Positions 27,488 through 36,753 of a stretch of DNA of 64,000 bases are shown one piece after another. The DNA lies in NCBI RefSeq assembly GCF_003044935.1, contig NZ_POXP01000004.1, forward strand, positions 1 through 64,000. The letters run 5' to 3'. The stretch's first letter is position 1; each line of letters begins with the position of its first letter. The notes beneath the pieces were generated by a model. It was not told where the DNA came from, ran no database searches, and was given only the letters and a program-made list of their open reading frames with translations. The DNA comes from Neisseria subflava (GTDB lineage Bacteria > Pseudomonadota > Gammaproteobacteria > Burkholderiales > Neisseriaceae). The position numbers and the translations under genes are program-made.

Positions 27488-27513
27488 GGGCCGTCTGAAC
27501 ATTCAGACGGCCA
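27488..27513 (+). terminator. Tight DUS inverted repeat after dolP
   Basis: GGCCGTCTGAA and TTCAGACGGCC are separated by only two or three bases. There is no T run, so termination may be partial. Confidence 0.5.
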
Positions 27514-27539
27514 TTCCTCCAACGATTACCCGCCCCATC

Positions 27540-28145
27540 ATGTCCAAGAATAATAAAACCCCTTTCCAACTTAAGCCCAAACACCTAATCCGCGCTTTAT
27601 TCCTTGTCAGCTTTATCGCCGTCGCAGCCCTTGTTGCCGGCGTATTCAGCACCCTAAACTCCGGTAAAACCGACGTACCCGAAAAAAGCCCTGCCGAACA
27701 AACCGACACACGCATTGAAGTTTGGCGCCCCAACGGCGCAGTCGAACCTGAAACCGTTCAGCCTGCCAAAGACGGCGACGCAAAAACCGCCTCCGGCAAT
27801 CCTGTCGTTCCACAAAACGAAAAAAGCGACAACGCCGAAGAAGGTGCAAAAAACGACCGTCCTGCCGCACACCGCGGTAAACGCACAGAAAACAAACGCG
27901 CCGAAACCGACAAATCAGAAAAAGCACAATCCGACAACAGCAGCCCTGCTGCTCAAAACACACCTCAAGCAGACAGCCAGCCGGTAGCAAACAAAGCCGC
28001 AGACAGCAAACCTGCCGCACAAGCAGTAGAAAACAAACCGGAAAAAGCCAAAGCCACCGAGTCTAAACCGACTCCGAAAGCCGAGCCTGAGGCCAAACCA
28101 CAAGCCAAACCGCGCAATAAAGACAATCTCGACAACCTGTTTTAA
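27540..28145 (+). CDS. Single-pass membrane protein with Lys/Ala/Pro-rich tail
   Basis: A 201-residue protein: a basic N-terminus (about 1-17), one membrane helix (about 18-40, ALFLVSFIAVAALVAGVF), then a long disordered tail rich in Ala, Lys, Pro, Glu and Asn (about 45-190), ending KDNLDNLF. The layout is like the stalk of FtsN-type or TonB-type proteins, but no SPOR or TonB domain follows. I do not recognise the family. It lies between dolP and map, all on the plus strand. Confidence 0.7.
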   Translation: MSKNNKTPFQLKPKHLIRALFLVSFIAVAALVAGVFSTLNSGKTDVPEKSPAEQTDTRIEVWRPNGAVEPETVQPAKDGDAKTASGNPVVPQNEKSDNAEEGAKNDRPAAHRGKRTENKRAETDKSEKAQSDNSSPAAQNTPQADSQPVANKAADSKPAAQAVENKPEKAKATESKPTPKAEPEAKPQAKPRNKDNLDNLF

Positions 28146-28167
28146 ACAGACGGCACACCCGTCCCGT

Positions 28168-28192
28168 TCAGACGGCCTCCATGCCGTCTGAA
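28168..28192. repeat. DUS pair with one ATGCCGTCTGAA arm
   Basis: TTCAGACGGCC is followed by ATGCCGTCTGAA, one of the few AT-dialect DUS in the window. It lies between the membrane-protein gene and map. Confidence 0.6.
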
Positions 28193-28208
28193 ACAAGAAG
28201 GAAACCTC

Positions 28209-28988
28209 ATGAACGAAGTCATCATCAAAACCCCCGAAGAAATCGAAAAAATGCGCGAACTCGGCCGCTTGGTCGCCGAAGCCCTCGATTACATCGGCCA
28301 ATTCGTCAAACCCGGCGTAACCACCAACGAAATCGATAAACTCGTTTACGACTACCACGTCAACGTTCAAGGCGGTTATCCGGCCCCCCTCAACTACGGC
28401 AACCCGCCCTACCCAAAATCCTGCTGCACCTCCGTCAACCACGTCATCTGCCACGGCATTCCCGACGACAAGCCGCTGAAAGAAGGCGACATCGTCAACA
28501 TCGACCTGACCATTAAAAAAGACGGCTTCCACGGCGACTCCAGCCGTATGTTTACCGTCGGCAAAGTCTCCCCGATTGCCCAACGCCTGATCGACGTGAC
28601 CCACGCCTCCATGATGGCGGGTATCGAAGCGGTCAAACCCGGCGCCACCCTCGGCGATGTCGGCTATGCCTGCCAACAGGTTGCCGAAAATGCCGGCTAC
28701 TCCGTCGTACAGGAATTCTGTGGCCACGGCATCGGCCGCGGTTTCCACGAAGCGCCGCAAGTGGTCCACTACGGCCGCAAAGGCGAGGGCCTCGTCCTTA
28801 AACCGGGCATGATTTTCACCATCGAGCCGATGATCAACCAAGGCAAACGCCACCTGCGCATCCTGAACGACGGTTGGACAGTGGTCACCAAAGACCGCTC
28901 CCTCTCCGCCCAATGGGAACACGAAGTTTTGGTTACCGAAACCGGCTACGAAATCCTTACCATCAGCCCTGCCAGCGGTAAGCCTTAA
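28209..28988 (+). CDS. map: Methionine aminopeptidase, type I
   Basis: Map removes the initiator Met from new proteins. The 259-residue protein has the pita-bread fold and the five metal ligands in order: Asp in NIDLT, Asp in GDSS, His in GHGIGR, Glu in TIEPM and Glu in WEHEV. RBS AAGAAGGAAAC precedes the ATG. Confidence 0.97.
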   Translation: MNEVIIKTPEEIEKMRELGRLVAEALDYIGQFVKPGVTTNEIDKLVYDYHVNVQGGYPAPLNYGNPPYPKSCCTSVNHVICHGIPDDKPLKEGDIVNIDLTIKKDGFHGDSSRMFTVGKVSPIAQRLIDVTHASMMAGIEAVKPGATLGDVGYACQQVAENAGYSVVQEFCGHGIGRGFHEAPQVVHYGRKGEGLVLKPGMIFTIEPMINQGKRHLRILNDGWTVVTKDRSLSAQWEHEVLVTETGYEILTISPASGKP

Positions 28989-29002
28989 CCTTGAAAAACC
29001 TT

Positions 29003-29037
29003 CAGGCCGTCTGAAAACATAGATTCAGACGGCCTGA
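29003..29037 (+). terminator. DUS inverted-repeat terminator after map
   Basis: TCAGGCCGTCTGAA and TTCAGACGGCCTGA form a 14 bp stem 15 bp past the map stop. Confidence 0.7.
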
Positions 29038-29392
29038 AATTTATTCGCATTCTCAACCTATAAAACCGAATAAAAACTCGAAATTAAGTTTTTACCCAAA
29101 TTGAATTGTTTAATTATGTAAAAATTTGCTTACGCCATATTTAAGATAAACGCATAATTTGATGATTTATATAATGAAAATTTACCGAAATAATGAATTA
29201 AGAAATATTTACACAAATTATGGCAGACAGCGGAAAACTTCTTTCGAATATACTGTCTAATTATCTAGATCAGTCATTTGCAATACGCCCACATATCACC
29301 CCAAAAGCCTACAGGAAAAGGGATGCCGGCATTCTTGCAGACCCATTTTTATGCCTAGAGGCATGCAACAAATACCACAATAAGGAAGATTC
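29038..29392. other. 355 bp AT-rich non-coding region before the HTH gene
   Basis: No reading frame of note. The region is strongly AT-rich from 29050 to 29270, and contains a short palindromic stretch ATGCCTAGAGGCAT (29351-29364) just ahead of the ribosome site (AAGGAAG) of the HTH gene. This suggests a long regulated leader, but no known riboswitch is recognised. Confidence 0.5.
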
Positions 29393-29689
29393 ATGAAATC
29401 GTTCGAAAAAATTGAAAACATCCGCGATATCCGTAAAAAACTCGGCCTGAACCAAATGGACTTCTGGAGCCGCATTGGTGTGACTCAATCCGGTGGTTCC
29501 CGTTACGAATCCGGCCGCAATATGCCTAAACCTGTACGCGAATTGCTGCGTTTGGTACACATCGAGCGCGTAGATTTGGCTAAAGTTAACCGTGACGACT
29601 TGGCCGTTGCGTCCTTGCTGAAAAACCGCGACCCTGAGTTGTACGCTTCTCTGAAAAAAGAAGCCAAAGCCGACAGCAAAGGCAAATAA
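29393..29689 (+). CDS. Small helix-turn-helix transcription factor
   Basis: A 98-residue protein with an XRE-type HTH: IRKKLGLNQMDFWSRIGVTQ makes the first helices and SGGSRYESGR the recognition region. A short charged C-terminal tail (KKEAKADSKGK) follows. Codon use is strongly biased towards the preferred set, which suggests abundant expression, unusual for a repressor. The gene stands alone between a long AT-rich leader and a DUS terminator. No prophage or toxin partner is adjacent. The target is unknown. Confidence 0.8.
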   Translation: MKSFEKIENIRDIRKKLGLNQMDFWSRIGVTQSGGSRYESGRNMPKPVRELLRLVHIERVDLAKVNRDDLAVASLLKNRDPELYASLKKEAKADSKGK

Positions 29690-29701
29690 TCAAGCCATTC
29701 A

Positions 29702-29739
29702 AAATGGCCGTCTGAAATTCGTTTTCAGACGGCCATTTT
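29702..29739 (+). terminator. DUS inverted-repeat terminator after the HTH gene
   Basis: AAATGGCCGTCTGAAA and TTTCAGACGGCCATTT form a 16 bp stem 13 bp after the stop. Confidence 0.75.
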
Positions 29740-29784
29740 ACTTTCTACACTCTAAGGGCGTGTCGCATATATGCCCTTTTTCAT

Positions 29785-30735
29785 TTACGGCTGATACTGT
29801 TTGAAATAGTCCAACACTGTTTGCGGCAGCCATTGCAGATTCAGACGGCCTTGATCGCGGCTGACGAAGCCGACATGACCGCCGTATGCCGGTTGCAGCA
29901 ACGTAACGGCCGAGGACACGTCCCGCCCGGTCGGCAGGGCTTCCGGCGGCAGGAAAGGGTCGTTGACGGCATTAAGCAGCAGCAACGGCGTATCCACGCC
30001 TTTCAGGAACGGTTTGCAGGAATTGCGGCGGTAGTAATCATGACGGTCGGCAAAACCGTGTAGCGGCGCGGTAAAGCGGTCGTCAAAATCGCCAAGCGTT
30101 TTGCAGTTTTGCTGGCTTAAGGCCGTCTGAAACCGGGGAATCGCCTGAGCTTTCGGCAACAGCGAATTTAAAAAATAGCGCGTGTAAATCAGTCGCGTCA
30201 TGCCCTGATCAAAACGCGTACCGGCCGCCACAGCATCAACCGGCGCGGAAACGACGGCAGAAGCGCGCGGAACGGCATTGCTGCCCTGCTCGCCCAAATA
30301 TTTGGCCAAGGCATTGCCCCCCAAAGAAACGCCGACGGCGTAGATGGTTGAATAGCGTTGTGCCAGCGTGTTGAGCATAAAGGCGATTTCAGTCGTATCG
30401 CCGAGGTGGTAGAACACGGGCGCGGTGTTTTCTATGCCGCCGCAACTGCGGAAATGGGCAACCACGCCGTTCCAACCGCGCTGCTGAACGGCTTTCATCA
30501 GCTCGACCGCGTAATGGCTCTCGCTGCTGCCTTCCAATCCATGGAACAAAACCACCAACGGCGCATCGGGGTCGGCGCTGTCGACAAAATCGTAGGCAAC
30601 TTGGGTTTTACCGGTACTGTCGGGCAGAAGCTCGCGGCGGTAGTCGGGCGCCTTGCCTTGCAGCAACTTGGCAAACAGGGTGTCGGCATGGCCGTTTCTG
30701 AGCCAATAAGGCGTGTTGGGTGAACGTGTATTCAT
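29785..30735 (-). CDS. yheT: YheT-like alpha/beta hydrolase
   Basis: A 316-residue member of the UPF0017/YheT family (bacterial relatives of ABHD1/3). It has the oxyanion-region motif FHGLEGSSESHY, HFRSCGG, the nucleophile elbow GVSLGG (Ser137), and a C-terminal His in GGHVGF. Substrate unknown; esterase or lipase activity is likely. Three DUS-like strings fall inside the gene. It ends a three-gene minus-strand run with a PAP2 phosphatase and a CinA-type protein. Confidence 0.85.
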   Translation of the reverse strand: MNTRSPNTPYWLRNGHADTLFAKLLQGKAPDYRRELLPDSTGKTQVAYDFVDSADPDAPLVVLFHGLEGSSESHYAVELMKAVQQRGWNGVVAHFRSCGGIENTAPVFYHLGDTTEIAFMLNTLAQRYSTIYAVGVSLGGNALAKYLGEQGSNAVPRASAVVSAPVDAVAAGTRFDQGMTRLIYTRYFLNSLLPKAQAIPRFQTALSQQNCKTLGDFDDRFTAPLHGFADRHDYYRRNSCKPFLKGVDTPLLLLNAVNDPFLPPEALPTGRDVSSAVTLLQPAYGGHVGFVSRDQGRLNLQWLPQTVLDYFKQYQP

Positions 30736-30747
30736 GATTTATTTCTT

Positions 30748-31374
30748 CTATTTTTCAGACGGCCTGAAGATGAGCATATACACCAGCAAAGCAGTCAGCG
30801 TGCCGTTGGTCCAGCCTGCCCAAACATCGGTGGGATAATGCACGCCCAAATAAATGCGTGAAAACCCGGTCAACAGGGCAAAGGAAATACCGCCTATCCA
30901 AGCGGCACGGCGATAGCGCGTGCGGCGGCAAAGCAATATCAACATGACGGCAATAGCGGCGGAAAACGTGCTGTGGCCGCTGGGGAAGGAAAAATTGCTC
31001 TCTTCAATCAGGCGCGGCCAAAGCAGCGGACGTTCTCGGGCAAACCAAACCTTCACAATCAGCATATTCAAAGTCGGCACCAATGCCGCCAACACGCAAA
31101 ACAGTGCTTCGCGCTTTTTATCGGCGAAATACAGGGCTGTGGCAACTGCGCCGATCAGCGGCACGGCAATTGCGGTTTTGCCCAGATAGTGCAACACGGT
31201 GGCAATCGGGTCAAACCATGTGCCCGCGTGGGCATGGACGGCGTGCATCAGCGGCGGTTCGAAAGCGAAGCCGCCATATTGCGCCAGCCAAATGCCGATA
31301 ACGAGGGTCGGCGGTAAAAACAGCAAAGAAGCGAAAGTCAGTGCGCGTTTGGCTTGGGCCGGAGACAAGTGCAT
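30748..31374 (-). CDS. PAP2-family membrane phosphatase
   Basis: A 208-residue protein with five or six membrane segments and the three PAP2 motifs: KVWFARERP, PSGHSTFS and SRIYLGVHYPTDV (catalytic His in each of the last two). Such enzymes dephosphorylate lipid phosphates including undecaprenyl pyrophosphate; PgpB and BacA-independent roles cannot be separated by sequence alone. The start at 31374 shares a base with the stop of the upstream gene (TAATG), so translation is coupled. An in-frame extension to 31437 is rejected. Confidence 0.85.
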   Translation of the reverse strand: MHLSPAQAKRALTFASLLFLPPTLVIGIWLAQYGGFAFEPPLMHAVHAHAGTWFDPIATVLHYLGKTAIAVPLIGAVATALYFADKKREALFCVLAALVPTLNMLIVKVWFARERPLLWPRLIEESNFSFPSGHSTFSAAIAVMLILLCRRTRYRRAAWIGGISFALLTGFSRIYLGVHYPTDVWAGWTNGTLTALLVYMLIFRPSEK

Positions 31375-32174
31375 TATTCCACCGTTTCTTTCAAAGTCGC
31401 GCCAATTGCCTGCAAACCCTGCAACGCATCTGCCCACGCCGCATCCAGCAAGCGGCAGGCCTCGCCTTCCGCCTTAATGCCGAACTCGATATGCGGCGGA
31501 ATATAACGGCCGTCTGAATCGGTACGGCCCACGGTGGGCAGGCTGTACGAACGGATACCGGCGTAGGTACGCTCAAGATGTTCCATAATCGGCGTAATGC
31601 GCGATTCGGGTTGGTCGAACACATACACGCTGCGGCTGCCGCGTTCGGTTTGGTTGAAGCGGTCGGCGTAATAAGTTTCCAATACCCATTCGGCCATCGG
31701 GTGCGCCATCACGGGGAAGCCGGGGAAGAAATAATGCTCGCGGATAGAAAATCCAGCGATGTTGTTAAACGGATTGGGCACCAATTCCGCGCCCTCGGGA
31801 AAATCCGCCATTTTCAGGCGTTGGGCGTGTTCCGGCGAATCGAGCGGCTCGCCGCGTTTCAGGGTTACGCCTTCGATAAACTTGGCGGCTTCAGGATGGC
31901 GGACAACGGGCAAATCCAAAGCAGCCGCTGCGGCTTGGCGCGTGTGGTCGTCAGGCGTAGAGCCGATACCGCCGGTAACGAAAGTCGGCAGGCCGTCTGA
32001 AAAACTGCGGCGCAGTTGTTTGACCAGCAATTCGGGTTCGTCAGGCAGATATTGCACCTGATTGAGCTTCAGCCCGTGCGATTCCAATAAGGATTTAAAA
32101 AAGGCGAAATGCTTGTCTTGACGGCTGCCGTGCAGGATTTCGTCGCCGATGATGATGAGGTTAAAAGCGTTCAT
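31374..32174 (-). CDS. MoaB/CinA-type molybdopterin-binding-domain protein
   Basis: A 266-residue protein with the MoCF-binding fold shared by MoaB, MogA and the N-terminal part of CinA: IIIGDEILHG, VTGGIGSTPDDHT and PGFPVMAHPM. It lacks the C-terminal deamidase domain of full CinA, so pyrophosphatase-like activity is possible but not shown. It starts 110 bp from argG, divergent. Two DUS lie inside the gene (one encodes FSDGL). Confidence 0.8.
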   Translation of the reverse strand: MNAFNLIIIGDEILHGSRQDKHFAFFKSLLESHGLKLNQVQYLPDEPELLVKQLRRSFSDGLPTFVTGGIGSTPDDHTRQAAAAALDLPVVRHPEAAKFIEGVTLKRGEPLDSPEHAQRLKMADFPEGAELVPNPFNNIAGFSIREHYFFPGFPVMAHPMAEWVLETYYADRFNQTERGSRSVYVFDQPESRITPIMEHLERTYAGIRSYSLPTVGRTDSDGRYIPPHIEFGIKAEGEACRLLDAAWADALQGLQAIGATLKETVE

Positions 32175-32251
32175 GATGAGGTTTCTTTAATACGGCCCTC
32201 CGAACATTCAGACGGCCTAATTGCTGACAATGTATTCCATTTATAAGATAA

Positions 32252-33628
<1,377 letters not shown>

Positions 33629-33634
33629 AATCAT

Positions 33635-33660
33635 GGGGGCTTTAAGGCCCCCTTATTTTA
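33635..33660 (+). terminator. Intrinsic terminator after argG
   Basis: GGGGGC-TTTAAG-GCCCCC is followed by TTATTTTA, 7 bp after the argG stop. It is a strong GC stem not made from DUS. Confidence 0.85.
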
Positions 33661-33670
33661 AAGGAATAAA

Positions 33671-33886
33671 ATGAAAGAATATAAAGCCGTCATTTATCAA
33701 GAGAACCTGCTTTCCAGCTTGATTTTCGGCAGCGCCAAAATCAATCCGGTCAAATTCAGCGATTTCCTCAACAGCCACGCCTCACAAGGCTGGAAGGTCG
33801 TTACCATGGAAAAAGACCAGCGCCGCATGCTGCTGTTTTTCGTGCGTGAAGCCTACGTCGTCATTTTGGAAAAAGAACGTGTTTAA
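33671..33886 (+). CDS. DUF4177-like small protein
   Basis: A 71-residue protein with the pattern of DUF4177: a strand (KEYKAVIY), a helix with LNSHASQGWKVV, and a final strand (FFVREAYVVILEKE). The function of this family is unknown. AAAGGAATAAA precedes the ATG. The next gene starts inside its last codons. Confidence 0.7.
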   Translation: MKEYKAVIYQENLLSSLIFGSAKINPVKFSDFLNSHASQGWKVVTMEKDQRRMLLFFVREAYVVILEKERV

Positions 33887-34094
33887 ACTCGGCGTCTATG
33901 CCTGTCTCGGATTGTTCGTCAGCTGGGTGTTGCTCTTGATTTTGCAACTTTGGTTTTCCTTCGTCGATGCCGATTTGTTTCTCAAAATCACCCTGACCAT
34001 GGCAGGTCTTTTCATTATCATTCTGGCCAGCTTACTGGTCATCAGCCAGTATTTTTCCGAAAAGAAAATGAAGGACGACGGATTTATCAACTGA
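33879..34094 (+). CDS. Small two-helix membrane protein
   Basis: A 71-residue protein beginning at GTG, eight bases inside the end of the DUF4177 gene, with GGAAAAAGAAC as ribosome site. It has two membrane segments (about 4-26 and 34-57) and a short charged tail. An upstream ATG at 33846 is in frame but lies deep in the previous gene. Unknown function; probably translationally coupled to the DUF4177 gene. Confidence 0.6.
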   Translation: MFKLGVYACLGLFVSWVLLLILQLWFSFVDADLFLKITLTMAGLFIIILASLLVISQYFSEKKMKDDGFIN

Positions 34095-34161
34095 TACTAC
34101 TTCGAGAAGCGCCATGTATGCTTTATCCGAAACCTTGACGCAACATCCTTGTTTAATAGAC

Positions 34162-34195
34162 GAGGCCGTCTAAAATTTAAGTTTCAGACGGCCTT
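34162..34195. terminator. DUS inverted repeat
   Basis: AGGCCGTCTAAAA (one base changed) pairs with TTTCAGACGGCCT. It lies between the small membrane gene and the DUF3290 gene. Confidence 0.55.
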
Positions 34196-34223
34196 ATTAC
34201 CCTTCCCAAATTTATCAAATACC

Positions 34224-34673
34224 ATGAAATTCTTTTCTCACTTTTATCTTGAAAATCATATGTATTTCCACGACTACTTGAAATATATCCTGATTTTCGC
34301 CGCCCTCGTTATCCTCCTGCTCACCGTATCGCAATACCTGCGCCACCGCATGGACACCAAATACCGCGACCTGAGCATTATTGCGCTGTTGTTGCTCATC
34401 CTCATCTGCGGCACGCAATATCTTTCATACAGCGAGCGTCAAAACTTTGCCGCCGATACTTCGCGCATGGTAGGTTTTCTCAATGCCTTGATTGAAAACC
34501 AAAAAGTTGAAAAACAAGACATCATCGTCAACAGCACGCGCCTGTTCAACGGCATGATTATCGGCATCAAAAACCAATACTACGAAGTCCATTTCAATCA
34601 AGACTTCTCCGCCTACACGCTGACGCCCATCAATTTGGTCAACAACAATATCGAACTCATCGATAAAGAATAA
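34224..34673 (+). CDS. DUF3290 membrane protein
   Basis: A 149-residue protein with two membrane helices (ILIFAALVILLLTV and LSIIALLLLILI) and a small soluble domain (FNGMIIGIKNQYYEVHFN). The pattern and the DUF421 neighbour identify it as DUF3290. The start is uncertain: ATG 34224 gives the MKFFSHFYLEN terminus expected for the family; ATG 34260 is the other choice, and neither has a strong ribosome site. Pair function is unknown. Confidence 0.7.
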   Translation: MKFFSHFYLENHMYFHDYLKYILIFAALVILLLTVSQYLRHRMDTKYRDLSIIALLLLILICGTQYLSYSERQNFAADTSRMVGFLNALIENQKVEKQDIIVNSTRLFNGMIIGIKNQYYEVHFNQDFSAYTLTPINLVNNNIELIDKE

Positions 34674-34687
34674 CAGGATACACACAC

Positions 34688-35320
34688 ATGGAAGCATACT
34701 CCCTGCTCGCCCTCAAACTACTGATGGGTATTTTAGGTTTGATTTTGCAAATCAACCTCTTAGGTAAAGGCAACCTCGCGCCGACCTCCGCCATGGACCA
34801 AGTGCAAAACTATGTACTCGGCGGCATCATCGGTGGCGTGATTTACAGCGACAGCGTCGGCCTGTTGCAATTTTTCCTCGTACTGATTTTGTGGACGCTG
34901 TTGGTCTTAAGCCTGAAATTCATCAAAAACCACAATCGCTGGGTCAAATCCATCATTGACGGCAAATCCGTCTGGGTTATCGTCAACGGCAAAATCCAAA
35001 CCGATGAATGCATGAAAAACGGCATCAGCGCACACGACCTCATGTTCAAACTCCGCGCCGCCGGCATCTACGAAATCTCTGCCGTCAAACGTGCCGTGAT
35101 GGAACAAAACGGCCAGCTCGCCGTCATTAAGTACGGCGACGAAAGCCTGCGCTATCCACTGATTACAGACGGCCAAGTTGACCCCGACATCCTCGAAATC
35201 ATTAAGCGTGATGAAGAATGGCTGCAACAGGAACTCGACCACCTCCACCTTGAAGCCTCGCAAGTCTATATCGGCGAATACATAGACGGAAAATTGGTGG
35301 CACACCGTTATCCTTCTTGA
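34688..35320 (+). CDS. DUF421 (YetF-type) membrane protein
   Basis: A 210-residue protein with three membrane helices, then a soluble part holding the DUF421 signatures (VNGKIQTDECMKNGIS, DLMFKLRAAGIYEI, AVMEQNGQLAVIK). The family includes B. subtilis YetF and spore proteins; no activity is established. It follows the DUF3290 gene by 14 bp, a pairing seen in many Gram-positive and some Gram-negative genomes, so the two probably form one complex. Confidence 0.85.
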   Translation: MEAYSLLALKLLMGILGLILQINLLGKGNLAPTSAMDQVQNYVLGGIIGGVIYSDSVGLLQFFLVLILWTLLVLSLKFIKNHNRWVKSIIDGKSVWVIVNGKIQTDECMKNGISAHDLMFKLRAAGIYEISAVKRAVMEQNGQLAVIKYGDESLRYPLITDGQVDPDILEIIKRDEEWLQQELDHLHLEASQVYIGEYIDGKLVAHRYPS

Positions 35321-35330
35321 TTTGAAAATA

Positions 35331-35367
35331 GCAGGCCGTCTGAAACCTTGATTTCAGACAGCCTTTT
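35331..35367. terminator. DUS inverted repeat after the DUF421 gene
   Basis: CAGGCCGTCTGAAA pairs with TTTCAGACAGCCT (one base changed), followed by TTTTT on the plus strand. Confidence 0.65.
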
Positions 35368-35392
35368 TATATCCGGTTCAAACACTGATTTT

Positions 35393-35764
35393 TTAATCGC
35401 GATATTCAAACGTTGTGCCCAAAAATTGAGCCAGCGCAGAGACGTGGGAATGTCGGGGATCTTTGACGGCGGTCAGCAGCAGGATATTGCCGTGTTGCCG
35501 CTCCAAATCCAGCAGCCGCTTGATGGCGGCCTGCTCGGCATCGCCTTGCAGCTCTTCATGATAACGGCTGACAAAACTGTCAAAATTCTCAGCCGGATTT
35601 TCATGATACCAGCGGCGCAGGTTTGCACTGGGCGTAATGTCTTTCAGCCAAAGCGCCGTAGCGAAAACTTCTTTATGGACGCCGCGCGGATAAAGGCGGT
35701 CGATAAAGACGGCGGTTTGTTTAGAATCGGGTTGATAGGCGTAAATGCGCTGTACGGTAAACAT
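35393..35764 (-). CDS. DUF488 (YeaO-like) protein
   Basis: A 123-residue protein with the DUF488 pattern: IDRLYPRGV, a WLKDITPS segment, the RWYHENPAENFDSFVSRYHEEL helix and a LLTAVKDPRHSHV strand. In the usual family the last strand reads TLLYGAKD. Function unknown. Monocistronic between DUS repeats. Confidence 0.8.
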   Translation of the reverse strand: MFTVQRIYAYQPDSKQTAVFIDRLYPRGVHKEVFATALWLKDITPSANLRRWYHENPAENFDSFVSRYHEELQGDAEQAAIKRLLDLERQHGNILLLTAVKDPRHSHVSALAQFLGTTFEYRD

Positions 35765-35787
35765 TTTTTCTCGTCTCCAATGGATTC

Positions 35788-35814
35788 AGGCCGTCTGAAA
35801 ATTCAGACGGCCTG
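35788..35814. terminator. DUS inverted repeat
   Basis: CAGGCCGTCTGAA and TTCAGACGGCCTG are separated by one or two bases, between trpC and the DUF488 gene; it should end trpC transcription. Confidence 0.6.
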
Positions 35815-35827
35815 ATGTTTTTTAGGT

Positions 35828-36610
35828 TTAGAACAGTTTTTTGACTTCGGCTTCGATATCTTCGGCTCTCATAAAGGTTTCGCCGATCAGGAAAGTATGC
35901 ACGCCGTGGCTGCGCATGAAATCGACGTCTTCTTTGTTGCGGATGCCGCTTTCGGTTACAACGGTTTTGCCGTTTAATTCGGGCAAGAGGTCGAGGGTTT
36001 GTTGCAGGGTCACTTCAAACGTACGCAGGTTGCGGTTGTTGACGCCCCACAACGGCGTGGTCATGTTGCGGCATTTTTCCAGCTCGGACGCATCGTGCAA
36101 CTCCAACAATACAGTCATGCCCAATTCGTGGGCAACGGCTTCAAAACGCTCAAGCTGCTCGGCTTCCAAGGCAGCGGCAATCAGAAGAACCGCATCCGCA
36201 CCCCACGCGCGCGCCTGATAGATTTGGTATTCGTCGATGATGAAATCTTTACGCAAGACCGGCAGCGCCACGGCCGCACGCGCCTGTTTCAAATACTCGG
36301 GCGAGCCTTGGAAATAAGGTTCGTCCGTCAACACGGACAAACAGGCCGCGCCGGCTTTTTCATAGGCAGCGGCGATTTCAGCAGGATGAAAATCAGGGCG
36401 GATCAGGCCTTTGCTCGGGCTGGCTTTTTTGACTTCGGCAATAATGGCTGGCAGATTCTGCGCGTGTTTTTCACGGATCGAGCCGATAAAGCTGCGAACC
36501 GGCGCAGCAGCCTGCGCTTGGGCTTTGATGTCTTCCAAGGAAACGGCAGCTTTTTGGGCGGCCACTTCTTCTGCTTTGGTGGCAAGGATTTTGTTGAGAA
36601 TATCGGTCAT
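35828..36610 (-). CDS. trpC: Indole-3-glycerol phosphate synthase
   Basis: TrpC closes the indole ring in tryptophan synthesis. The 260-residue TIM barrel has [11 protein letters not shown] (catalytic Lys), the [20 protein letters not shown] stretch split here across the barrel, GVNNRNL and VTESGI. It is a stand-alone trpC, not fused to trpF, and no other trp gene is adjacent, as is usual for scattered neisserial trp genes. Confidence 0.96.
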   Translation of the reverse strand: MTDILNKILATKAEEVAAQKAAVSLEDIKAQAQAAAPVRSFIGSIREKHAQNLPAIIAEVKKASPSKGLIRPDFHPAEIAAAYEKAGAACLSVLTDEPYFQGSPEYLKQARAAVALPVLRKDFIIDEYQIYQARAWGADAVLLIAAALEAEQLERFEAVAHELGMTVLLELHDASELEKCRNMTTPLWGVNNRNLRTFEVTLQQTLDLLPELNGKTVVTESGIRNKEDVDFMRSHGVHTFLIGETFMRAEDIEAEVKKLF

Positions 36611-36712
36611 GGCGTTTTTCTATTGGGGCTGATTTTCGGGTTTGAATCGTGCAACATGCTGACGAAGATTAGATTTCAGACGGCCTGAATGCCACTATTT
36701 TAATGGTTTGAA

Positions 36713-36740
36713 AAAAGGCGGGCAAGAATGCCCGCCTTTG
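36713..36740 (-). terminator. Intrinsic terminator after mqo
   Basis: On the minus strand AAAGGCGGGC-ATTC-TTGCCCGCCTTTTTT is a strong GC stem with a T run, 14 bp past the mqo stop. Confidence 0.85.
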
Positions 36741-36753
36741 TGTCTGCTTCAAT

